From Gnetum montanum (lineage: Eukaryota; Streptophyta; Gnetopsida; Gnetales; Gnetaceae), in contig MNCI01001406.1 of NCBI GenBank assembly GCA_015680685.1, positions 66,607 through 130,606 of the forward strand: a stretch of 64,000 bases of DNA, written 5' to 3'. A program made the position numbers and the translations under genes. Below are positions 37,442 through 47,400 of this stretch, one piece after another; within the stretch, counting starts at the first letter, position 1, and each line of letters starts with the position of its first letter. Below the pieces are notes generated by a model. It ran no database searches and had not been told where the DNA came from. It saw only the letters and a list, made by a program, of their open reading frames with translations.

Positions 37442-38274
37442 TGATGAATCACCATTTGTGTTGGCTACGATGTCGCATATGCAATGTCGAGGCCTAGATC
37501 TAACATAGGATGTCCAACATTGGGTATATTCCCCAAGTCTATAAATACTACACCTGGGCTTCCATTTAAAGTAAGTTTTGATCATTCTTAGTTAGAGTAG
37601 TGAAGCTCTTGTAATTTATTTTTCTTAGAGTTAGAATATTTTCTGAGTGCCTATAGAAGGAGTCTTAAGTGTGTATGGTTCTTTGTCCAAGCACTGATGT
37701 ACTTAAGCACAACAATGTGATGGAAATAAAACAAACCCTTTTGAAAATCCTTGTACCACTGAGAATAGCTTAATATTTTCTTTAATGCATTCTACTTTCT
37801 TGTTCCTTACTTTAATACATTTGATTAAGTAATTTATTTCTAGCAATTAATGAACACAAGCATGACCACTTCAACATTCACGTAGTACTTAGTAACCCAA
37901 CAATGCTTAACATTTGGTAGCCCAGTAGTGCTATATGTGTTTAGGATGTGTCCAAGAAAGTGGGGTGGTTACTTGTGTTAGGTTATCTAGGCAATATACA
38001 TTAGTTTCAATCTACTCTACCCTTTATTTTTGTTGTAGGATATTACATCCATAAAACATAAAACAATAAAAATTCATATACCTCAATTACACTTAAACCA
38101 TACCCTTGAGCCTCACAAGTGTAGTTGGGAAGACAACGAACATTCTCAACACCATTTCACTTCCTAGAGGAAATAGTGTATGAGATGACTATAGGTTGAT
38201 AGAATTCAACTGAATCAAACATAACACCTTAGTGATTCATATGGTTGGGTGTAGGGATACCTCATCACTCATCA
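37442..38274 (+). repeat. 3' LTR of element D
   Basis: 833 bp, TGATGAATCACCATT to CACTCATCA. TATAAATA at 37540-37547. Collinear with the 5' LTR over its whole length with scattered substitutions. Followed by GTTTC, the probable second copy of the target duplication. Confidence 0.9.
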
Positions 38275-39464
38275 GTTTCTATCCTACTATTTGAAGGTAT
38301 ACCAAGGAATTTTTCAAGTTTGTTCAATTTTGAGGAAGTGCTCTTGCCTTGATTCAATGTGTAATGATCTGGGTTAGTATGAAAATTGTAATATTTGCAT
38401 TAGATAATGATGGAAAATTGTTGTTTTTTGGAGGTTTATATGTGGATGGAGTAGAAGTAGATGTGTTGCCCATCCTTCGAGCCTTTTTTGGACTCATTCA
38501 AAAGAACAATTATTTCCTAGATTATGGTTCATGCACGATTGCTTCGTCTTGCATGTTGACTATCCAGTTGCATTCTTTTGTTGAGGATGTGATGGTGATT
38601 CTCCTTGCATTGCAGGTGGTGGTACAGGTGGTAAAAAGTTAGGAGGTTTACTTAATGGACCCGTAACTTGTTCATGCACATAGGGATTAGAATCCATCCT
38701 TGAAGGTTTTGGTCTATGGTGTTCTCATGGTTAGTATTGAGGAGTCTAAACTACTGCATGCCCTAGAGATATCAAATGCTAGACATAGTATCCATATGGG
38801 TCTAGTTGCTGATATGGGTATTGTTGTCTTAGTGATGGCACTGCCCATGATTATGGTTCTTGCGACTACTGATGGTATTTCTCCTATACCTACAAATAAG
38901 CTTCACTGAGATAATAGGCTGGTTGGAAGGTTTATCGATAGTTACCTTAAGGGTAAGGTAACCGTTTTGACATTTACTTCTTGATGAATCTTGAATTCAA
39001 TGAATATAATCCTATTTCTTGAAAATGTACCATTATAGGACAACACCCCTTAGGATGTTCATATTGGCATACAATACATCCTTTCTCATTACTTGAGCTT
39101 GAATTAGAACCTTCTGCTACTAAATCCACTTTTCCTTTTCATCTGTAGTCTCTTTTCTTCTTTTTCTCCTTGCCTTTACTGAAGGCTTTCTTAATTCTTT
39201 CTTCCACAATTTTTAAAGCTATAGAGAATTTTCTTGTCCTTCGAATCCCACATCCTTTCTACCTTGGTTGCTATATTAATAATAGATTTTTGAATAGGTA
39301 GTGTCTTTTTCTGTATTACCTCTTCCAAGGTTTCTTCCTCTTTCTCATCACACACTCATATATCTCTCTTCCTGATATATTGAGCTCTATTATACTCTTT
39401 AGTTGATTCTCTCTTCTTGAATTCATCTTTCTCCTTAACCACTATTGGTGCTGGAAATTTTGGT
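38275..39464 (-). pseudogene. gag C-terminus and protease start of element E (broken)
   Basis: Minus strand continuing E across the D insertion. From 39464: VVKEKDEFKKRESTKEYNR, parallel to the F gag block KRESVEEYNR, then a KKTLPIQKS block matching RKTFPIQKL of F. The zinc knuckle (39083-39040) reads CIVCQYEHPKGCC: CX2CX3HX4C, all ligands intact. A Pro/Gln/Tyr-rich tail follows, then LEKFLGIPS-like text into the protease at 38340-38275. Multiple stops. Gag upstream of here is cut by element H at 39465. Confidence 0.75.
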
Positions 39465-42400
39465 TGTTGGAGCAAAAACTAAAAACATCAATCATTGAAA
39501 TAGCTTTATCCCTAAATCCCAAGGGCCTCCAAAAATGGGATTCAAGACACCTTGGATGATCTTGCTGATCACCCAAGGACTTACAAAAGTGTAAATGGAA
39601 ATGGAAAACAAAAATAAAAATGACTTTAAAAATGAAAACAACAACAAAATTGGAGTTGCAGATCTCAAATGAAAATAGGCACAAAAATGAAAACATAATC
39701 TAAAATTTTACATAACATAAACAATAACTTTATTTAAATAAGAAATAAAGAATAAGGATCATGAAGTACAAATTTTGTGCCAAGAGCAGAAGAAGTATCT
39801 TACAAGAGCTTGAAGTCCATTGGAGAAGGCAAGCTATGTTCTACAACAACTCCATGATCCGTTTTCTTCCTAGCTCTAGCAACTTTCTATTGGTTTTCAT
39901 TAGGGTCTACAGTGTGGTCACAAAAATGGTATTTCACTTTTGATGCAATGACAACTACATGGAAGTCTCTATGCCCAATGTAGTACCAGTCTCTACTACC
40001 CAAAAGTACTGCAAGGTTGCAATGGGCTTTGGTGGTTGTGAAAATGCTAAAAATGTTATTACTTATGCCAAACTTTAGAATGGAATAAAATGTCTATGTT
40101 AGATTTGAACACCACTACCATGATTTCTAACATATTGGTGTCAATTTGTAGGTGCAGTGGTCATCAAATGTTAGTGTAGTCACCATTTATAGTAAGTTTG
40201 GTACATACTACAACCACAAAACTCATCCATTTACTATAAATAGTAAATAGAATTTTGTGACTACACTGGCACCATCCTTACTATGCTAGCTTTGGTGGAC
40301 TACACTAAGGTTGTTAGGAATCTAAAAAATGGTGGAAATATGAAGATAGTTAAAAAATACAGAAATGGTGAAGCCTATTAGGGAATGTTGTGCTTGGTGG
40401 AAAATGTTATCTACACTAGCCATTGAAGACTTGGGATGACTACGCTAGCTACTATTGGAAAATTAGAAATTCTAGTAGTTCCAACATTGCACTTCTGTTG
40501 GGTTTGGGTGGTGACTACATTGGCCACTATTGTAACAACTGAAAATGTCAATGGCTAGAACACCAAGGTCCACAAATGCATAGCCTAATCCCAAGTCCAC
40601 ATGAGGGTTTTCTAGAGGTAGAGATGAGGTGCCTCAAACTATCTTGTCGATCAAATAAGGACTTACTGAATGCAATTGAGGGTGCAACATGGTTAGCTGC
40701 AATGTTGATGCAAAATGATGCTAAGTATTCAAGTGATGCCAACTATGTTAACAATGTTGAGCATAGTCAAGTTTTGTGGCAAAAATGAGGCTGTCAACAT
40801 GCAGGGACTACCATCCAAGTGTGGTTCTAAGTGCAGTTATGCAATTAAATAGTAAAAAATGCAAATAAAATGCTAAAAATGCAAAGAGAAAGAGGGAGAA
40901 GTAGAACACCACCCCAAATGGGGTTGAGCGTAGTTAACACCAAAAGGGGTTAGAAGGTACACAATGTACAAAATGTGTAGTGGACAATGTAGTCACAGTC
41001 TTGAGGGTGTCTAGCCATGAAGATTGGCATTCTACCAAGGTGTTTGTGCCTACTAAGTTGGTTTCTATGATGTTATGGTGATTGCATTAGGCTGTAGTGG
41101 TCTACAACTTTGTCAATATGCCTTGGTTCTCTCTTGAGTGCCCTTTGGATTTGCCAATGCCAAGAGTAAGCCATCTTTCAAATTCGCCAATGCTTCAATT
41201 TTTTGCCAATCCTAATTTTCCAACCTTGAAAATGTTAAGGATGGAGGTATTTATAGGGTTAGGTTTAGCATGAAATGCAAGGTGACTGCCACATGGAAAA
41301 GGAAACCGTTGGAACTATGCTATCAACTAACTACACTTTCCACTAAGACTAGTGGTTTTCTGCTTTGCTATGATTTGTCGAACTTTGCAAGACTATGAGA
41401 CTATGACTATGCTGCCAATTGCATGTGTGTGTGCTAGGAGGACTGCAAAGTACCTAAAAATGCAATTTTGGAGACTACGCTCTCCCCCATCTTGCATGGG
41501 GTCAAGCATAGTGACAATTTTGGGAACAAAAAGGGGATACAAATAGATGCATATTGCTAACTACACTGCCAAAGATGATTTGAAGTTGAGTTGAGTGCCG
41601 ATGCTACATTGTGGAGGCTGCCAAAGGCTATTTTGGCTAACTATGCTTGACTATGCTCTGGACTGGGGGAGAGCATAGTCTCACACTTAGAAAAAATTTG
41701 TAGAAAATTAGCCATGTACTAACTACGCTTTCCATTAGAGGTTGTCTACGCTCCCAACTAGGGATGACTGTAGTCCCAAAACTTGTGAAAACTAGCTTCC
41801 AGTTGAACACACTTAACTACGCTCTAGACTAGGGGAGAGTGTACTCTCACACTTAGAAAAAATTTCTAGAAATTGGGCATGTACTAACTATGCTTTCCAC
41901 TAGAGGTTGACTACGTTCCTAATTGGGGATGAGCGTAGTTCCAACACTTGTCAAAACTTGTGGAAACTAACTTTTGATTAACCAGGTTTGACTATGCTCT
42001 AGACTAGGGAGAGTGTAGTCTCACACTTAGAAAAAATTTGTAGAAAATTTGCCATGTGCTGACTATGCTTTCCACTAGAGGTTGACTATGCTCCCAACTA
42101 GAGATGAGTGTAGTCCCAACACTTGTTAAAACTTATGAAAATTGGCTTTCGGTTGACTATGCTTTTACCAAGAGGTTGACTACACTCTAGGGCAGTGGAG
42201 GGCATAGTCCCAACACTTAGACAAAATTGCAAAAAGAAAAAAAAAAGCTTTTGAGCTGACTACACTCTCCATTGGGCTAACTATGCTCTAGGGTAGTGGA
42301 CAACATAGTCCTAGCACTTAGAAAAAATTGCAGTGACTAGCTTCATCATGACACTTAAAAAGAATTACAAAACTAGCCTTTGTGTTAACTATGCTCTCCA

Positions 42401-42894
42401 TAAGAGCTTGACTATGCTCTAAGGCAATAGAAAGCATAGTCCCAACACTTAAAAAAAAATTGCAATCGGGATGCTGTAGTCTGAATTTTGTGGTGTTTCA
42501 ACCATCATTTTCTAGAATGAAATAGAACTTCTTGTCTACTATAGCACCATGTCTACTATAGTACCATGTCAATTGTAGTACCATGTCTACTATAGTGCCA
42601 GTTGAAATTAATGGCTCAAGCATAGTTGAGGCTATACCCCTACAAAAACTCATAGAAACACCAATTTTAGTCATTCCCAAGGCAATTTCAACCTTCCCAA
42701 GCCCAGATATAGACATGAGATAGCATTTTCTACTTGGGAAGTGAGGCAATAACAACTTTTGGGGCATTTTCTAATCCCAAAAAGCTAAAGTATGCAAGAT
42801 TGAAGCTCATGGACTACATATCTCACATTTATAATAAAGTTTCACCTCAAGCTAAAAAATGGGGTTTGCAACATGAATTTTTGGTGGTGTTTCA
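39465..42894 (-). repeat. Long LTR of element H (Tat-like, minus strand)
   Basis: Bounded by TG and CA: minus-strand start TGAAACACC at 42894, as in the G LTR; other end TGTTGGAGC on the plus strand at 39465, where E gag stops. Outside 42894 is an AACAAAGAGG-type purine run like that before the G 3' LTR. A minus-strand TATA box lies at 41248-41255 in a CCCTATAAATACC context shared with G. Length about 3.43 kb, much longer than the 1464-bp G LTR, partly because of a tandem array (41640-42460). The target copy would be TTGGT (39460-39464); its partner is beyond the window. No ORF here looks real. Confidence 0.65.
41640..42460. repeat. Tandem array of about 175-bp units with stem-loop words
   Basis: Three successive units of about 172-177 bp (starting near 41640, 41812 and 41986) and then shorter derivatives to about 42460. 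Each unit contains CTACGCTCTAGACTAGGGGA, ACACTTAGAAAAAATTT, CTTTCCACTAGAGGTTG and GGGATGAGYGTAGTCC. The words GACTACGCTC and GAGCGTAGTC are reverse complements and flank short loops, so each unit can form two hairpins. It lies inside the H LTR, downstream of the TATA box on the plus-strand map and therefore in U3 on the minus strand. Confidence 0.75.
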
Positions 42895-43815
42895 TTGGTC
42901 CCTCTTTGTTTATTTTTTGAGGATTGACTTGAGAGACATTGACAAAGAATACAAAACACCACTACATGTCCATCACCAACATTCCTTCTCCATACTTGAT
43001 TCAGTAGCATTGAACCATGTCAAATAGCTCTTATGATGATGATGAGATAATGCTATCATAAGGGCTATCATTGGCTATGGGGAAATGGTCATGATGATTA
43101 ACAATGAGTACCACATGTTGACATCATAACTATGGTGTGGCACAGACATGTTGGTTAATCCATTTAGGCTTCACACTTCATGTTTTAAAGTATGGTTCAC
43201 TTGGCAGACACATTTGAGGAACCAACATCTCACTCTAAGGTTTCTTTGACCATCAGGCTTCTCCTTTTGCATGTTTGAAGCCATTGGTTTATCTTTTTGG
43301 GCTTCATTGGTCATTTGTCTTCTTCGAAATTTGCTTCCACCCATCCATCTTGCTTTTTTATGGGGGTGAAACCTTCATTGGGTTTCTTTACCAAGGCCAA
43401 TTTTGACAAATGGTTTCTCATTGAATGAGATGTGTTACATTCAAGTGGACTTGGCTATGGAGCATGACGAAGAGATGTCATATGACCATAGTGCATGAGT
43501 GTCAAACAATATTCAACATTGTTATCCAAGGTAAGGAGAACTATAATCAGGCTATAGGGTTGGGTTTAGAGGAATGGTAATGGAAATGATATGAAATAAG
43601 CACTCTTGGCATGGTGGGACAAGCTCACCGAATATTATGCATCGAGGTCATGTGGTAATTTGTTGCTATAGTGAGTTGCACCTCCACGATGACTCCAAGT
43701 TTCATCCTAAAAGCACAACTCCAAGAGGACAAGAAAAAGCAAGTAAAGAAAACATGTTGTCATGTTACAATGCATATGGCCACATTGAATGATGAATGAA
43801 AATAAGCTACCAAGG
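42895..43815 (-). other. 3' interior of element H, cut by F
   Basis: On the minus strand a purine run AACAAAGAGGGACCAA abuts the LTR, and TTCTTTGTCAATGTCTCTCA just upstream parallels the same place in G (51335-51375). That match is the evidence linking H to G. The remaining sequence to 43815 holds no recognisable gene. Element F begins at 43816; CAAGG (43811-43815) would be its target duplication, with the partner outside the window. Confidence 0.5.
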
Positions 43816-44659
43816 TGATGAGTGGTGAGGTACCCCTACACTCAACCATACGAATACGAGCATTACACACATGATCCAGTCGAACTCCACAGACTAAGTG
43901 CCTACACACCTTATGGAAAACTTAAGGTTAATCATTTGTTGTCTTCCCAAACTTACTTGTATTTGTCACGGTTGTATGGTTAAGTAAGTCTGAGGTATGT
44001 GATTTTTATATCTTTTATGTTTTATTGCCTATGCTAATGAGGGAAAGGGTGAAGAGGATAAGTAACTAAATTTAACTAACTAATCCTTAATTACCCTAGC
44101 ATTAGTATCTATTCTCACTTACCGTTCACACCCTGAACCAATGCAACCTTCTGGGATTACCAAACGCTATTCATTGCTAGGATTACCAAGCGTAACGCAT
44201 GTGCTTGAAGCGGTCATACTAAATGCACTTAACTAGGAGTTAATGGTTGAGAGAGATTTAATTAACTAATAAAGCATTTAAACATTAATAGTAAATAATA
44301 ATAATTAAAATCCTGTTTAGCTTAGTTCATGCACTGTAAGGTTTATCCAAAATTTCTTCTTTATTTTCGTACACAAACTTGTGCTCAGGTATAATATTTG
44401 CTCGAATAAAGATCTGTTCACTTTGGGACTCCTACTACGAGCACATGGAAATTACTCTAACTCTAGAATGGAAAAACTGCAAGAGTTTGGCTAAGGTCTA
44501 GATCTAGATGGAGAAACAAGGGAGAGCCGCCTCTTATTTATAGATTTGATGACACGCTGCGATATCAGGTACGCGATATCGCAGGGGAAGATGCGATATC
44601 ACAATGGATGTGATATCACATACGCGATATCACGACCCATGCAATATCACGTCCCATCA
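43816..44659 (-). repeat. 3' LTR of element F
   Basis: 844 bp; on the minus strand TGATGGGACGTG to CACCACTCATCA. U3 is packed with palindromes: GCGATATCGC, GTGATATCAC and CGCGATATCA between 44560 and 44658. Minus-strand TATA box at 44535-44542. The TTTATTCGAG word and the U5 end GTGTAGGGGTACCTCACCAC are shared with C. Confidence 0.87.
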
Positions 44660-44671
44660 TACCCCCATGAC
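44660..44671 (-). other. Polypurine tract of element F
   Basis: On the minus strand GTCATGGGGGTA directly precedes the LTR; identical to the tract of element B. Confidence 0.8.
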
Positions 44672-45413
44672 TAAATAAAAACTTGTCCTTGAGTTCCTTA
44701 CAAAATATTGGAAAGGTATGGGATTATTGACTTGAGTGGAACTAATGGTGAATGGGATGACATGTGAACAGATCATCATTACAGAACATGACAAAACTGG
44801 TGTTCATGACAATAAGAGTGAACACCTTATACATTTGACATCAGGTCTTATTTGGTAGCTGAGAGAGAAGAGAGAAGAGAGAAGAGAGAAGAAGTTTGTT
44901 GTTGCCAATGACAAGATTGAGCCTTTCATTGTCTATCCATAAGTGTGCCATCGATCTTGCTCCTTGCATAGCTACTTCAGCACTGATCCATTCCAAGTGT
45001 TCCCTCCAGATCCAATCCATTGTTGCATGATTGTCATCTACACAGACAACATAGTCTTGATATTAGTAAGGGTAATTAAATCACAATGCAGTTGATACCT
45101 TGCTTTGGTGTAAGGTCCATTGGCTGAGTTGTGACATGGTTGATACGGATTTGGAGATATATTAATGATGACTATCGAAAGTGTAGGGGTTAGGAGAAAA
45201 TCAAAAGAATTGGACCAGGGCCCTCATGACTGAGAGCAAACCTCCAATAGTGATAAAATGGAAGAAAAGAAAAGAAAAAGAACAAGGAAGATGTAGAAAA
45301 AGAAACAACTATAATGTCGATGAAATGGATGTCAAGATGGAAATGAACAAAATAGAGTGGATTGCAAAAATGTGAAGGGAAAGAATTTAATTGGTGTACC
45401 AAATAGGAATGCC

Positions 45414-45433
45414 AGTGGGTCCTCCCCAAAGTA
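45414..45433 (-). other. Conserved 20-base motif, element F copy
   Basis: On the minus strand TACTTTGGGGAGGACCCACT, exact consensus (Y = C). Confidence 0.7.
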
Positions 45434-46418
45434 GGCTCATGCCCTTAATGCCTTGAAAACCCCACATTCAAAGAGTCCGTAGGCTCTAGGAATGTCATTT
45501 GGAATAAGAGTTAAAGTCCTAACCACAAGAAGTTACCAAAAAGAAAACAATGCATCCACCAAGATATACACTAATGATACAACCGGCAATGAGGTGGACA
45601 ATGGAGGAAGAATGATGAAAAGAAGAGAATGGAATGGAATCTCAAGAACAAGGTGATGTACAACCCCTTATGTAGTTAATGATTAATGTGACTTAGTAGA
45701 TCCCATTCCAAGTCCAGCCTCAACAAACCACATCCAATGACTTTGCATTAATGCATTCATCCAATCCATCTACTTGAAGTAACAAGAATGCCTTCACCAA
45801 AGAGCCACCACCATTCCGATGAAATGAAGGAGGAGAGAATGGGAAGCGAGAAGGGCCTTAGTTAGAGGTAACATGTTTATTTTAGTTTCATAACTAGTGC
45901 TTGTAGCCCAAATAATTATTTCATCTAAGGGGTGTGCTTTGAATTCTCATTTCTTTTTTTTTGTGTGTTTTTGCATGAGAACCACACCATGCAAAGACTT
46001 ATTATTTTTATTTGCTCAGCTTCTGGATAATTGGGTAACGTCGAAGTGGTAAGAAAACTCAAGAAGAAGACATACAAGCACCCAAGAGAATGGCCAACAC
46101 AAAGGCATAAAATCCCCTTGAAGTCACACCCTTTTCAATCCTTGAGACCTTCCATAGTTTGAGAAATGCCCAGTCACCAATTCATTGATAATTCTTATTA
46201 TTGAGAAAGGGACTATATAGTTCCAAGCCAAGAGAGACCATAGAAAGTTATGGATGCATGGATGATGTGGACTCATTGCCTGCTATATCAAAAGAACCAT
46301 ACCTTAGTATCAACATCATAATCTTAAGGGTAAAAGCCAAACATTAGCAATCAATAGGAAACGGTTCATACCATCTTTGGAGCAATTATTGGATGACACA
46401 CTTAACAAAATGGATAAA

Positions 46419-46447
46419 ACACACACACGCACACACACACACACACA
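46419..46447. repeat. (AC)n microsatellite
   Basis: About 14 AC dinucleotides with one CG interruption, in the 3' UTR of element F. The corresponding place in D lacks it. Confidence 0.9.
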
Positions 46448-46729
46448 AAGGAATGAAAAAGTATAAATGATGTTGTAAAAAAAAACAAGAAAAGTTAAAG
46501 GAATTGTAAAAAAAAGTGTAAAAAAAAATGTGTAAGACAAAAATGTGTAAAACAAAAATGTGTAAAACAAAAACTTAAAAGAACTGAGGGCCTTAATTGA
46601 TTATCATAGGTGGCCATCTCTCCCATGAATGAATTGAAAGGAAGAGATGTGAAATAATGAGTGCCTATTTGAATTTTTTAGAAGTGTTCAACTTCTCTCG
46701 ATTGATGTTTTCAGGTTAAGGGGTGGGAG

Positions 46730-47400
46730 TCAATGATGCTCATACTCTAATGTATCTATGCCTTCGTTGTGGGCCTGAGTTGTTCCCCCAATTTGTTCCA
46801 TGCATGTTGGTGGGCTACTCTCTTGATTAGCTATCAACCACTGGGTGTTCTCTTGTTGTGTGGTTGCTACATACAGGAACCTTTGTATCTGAGTTTCTTG
46901 GGCACACCTGTTGCATATAGGAGATGTTGAGCATTCTTGTATGTCATCACCCTCTGAGTCACTGTATGTGATGCATGGAACTTTCTTCTTCTCGATCTTT
47001 CCATAAATTTTTTCCTTAGATATTTCCAAGGAAATATCGTGATTCCTAGGCATGTGTTGATGGTGCTGAGCCATGCCCTCCCCATTATAATTGGGAAGTC
47101 CCCTTTGTTACTATTGACTTCTATCATTAGGAAATTGGCTGGGTATGACCAACCACACATAGTGGTAATGATGTCCTCCACCAATCCCAAGGAAATGGTG
47201 ATGGACTAGTCAGCCATCTCTAGTTGAATATTGCTCTTCTTGAGTGCAGGAAGGTTCCAAGCTTTCTACATTTCTCGTGAGATTAAGAACCTGAGTCAAG
47301 AAGAGCCTTACGTGATTCATTCCCAGCAACTTGAAGGTAGATTAAGGAACTTCCAGGATGAGAGAGTTTCCTGGGAAGGTGGCCCACCTTTATCCAGTCA
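46730..47400 (-). pseudogene. Protease region of element F (broken)
   Basis: Minus strand. 47190-46867 reads MGLVEDIITTMCGWSYPANF, then GDFPIIMGRAWLSTIN and LGITIFPWKYL. A second frame (47074-46730) has DISLEISKEKIYGKIEKK, CITYSDSEGDD, and SPICNRCAQETQIQRFLY. These match the D blocks in order. The two frames show a frameshift near 47040. The last readable words before the jump into the 3' UTR are IDTLEYEHH at 46750-46730. Confidence 0.75.

Larger units (their letters stand above)
21167..38274 (+). mobile_element. Element D: Athila-like gag-pol element, interrupted by C
   Basis: LTR element on the plus strand, 17.1 kb including C (6.36 kb) and an assembly duplication (715 bp). LTRs are 835 and 833 bp. 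Flanks GTTTT (21162-21166) and GTTTC (38275-38279) look like a target duplication with one change. Order: LTR, tRNA-Asp PBS, gag, protease, RT, RNase H, integrase, [C at 29049-35406], 3' UTR with the conserved motif, polypurine tract, LTR. No aORF is recognisable between integrase and the LTR. All ORFs are broken. Inserted in the protease of E in opposite orientation. Confidence 0.88.
5608..39464 (-). mobile_element. Element E: Athila-like element with aORF, split by B and D
   Basis: Minus-strand element whose pieces fit in order: gag and start of protease (39464-38275), [element D], rest of protease (21166-20650), RT and RNase H (20300-18930), integrase (18790-17940), 3' UTR with the conserved motif (16499-16480), long aORF (15552-12766), polypurine tract, and 3' LTR (12547-11846, [element B], 5787-5608). 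Upstream gag and the 5' LTR are not in the window; element H interrupts gag at 39465. All coding parts are broken. Reading the aORF block and the pol block as one element is inferred from the gene order of C and B and from sequence shared across 15600-15720. Confidence 0.8.
44672..46729 (-). other. 3' UTR of element F
   Basis: Homologous to the D 3' UTR (35412-37441). Contains a GAGAAGAGAGAAGA purine repeat (44866-44892), the conserved motif at 45414-45433, an (AC)n microsatellite and a run of TGTAAAACAAAAA units (46470-46570). It joins the protease remnant directly at about 46700-46730, which marks the deletion of the rest of pol. No aORF. Confidence 0.68.

Noticed and set aside
42498-43027. 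Two ORFs of 89 and 97 codons at the H LTR border
   Set aside because: They cross the LTR end and polypurine tract, lie on opposite strands and share no text with any known domain.
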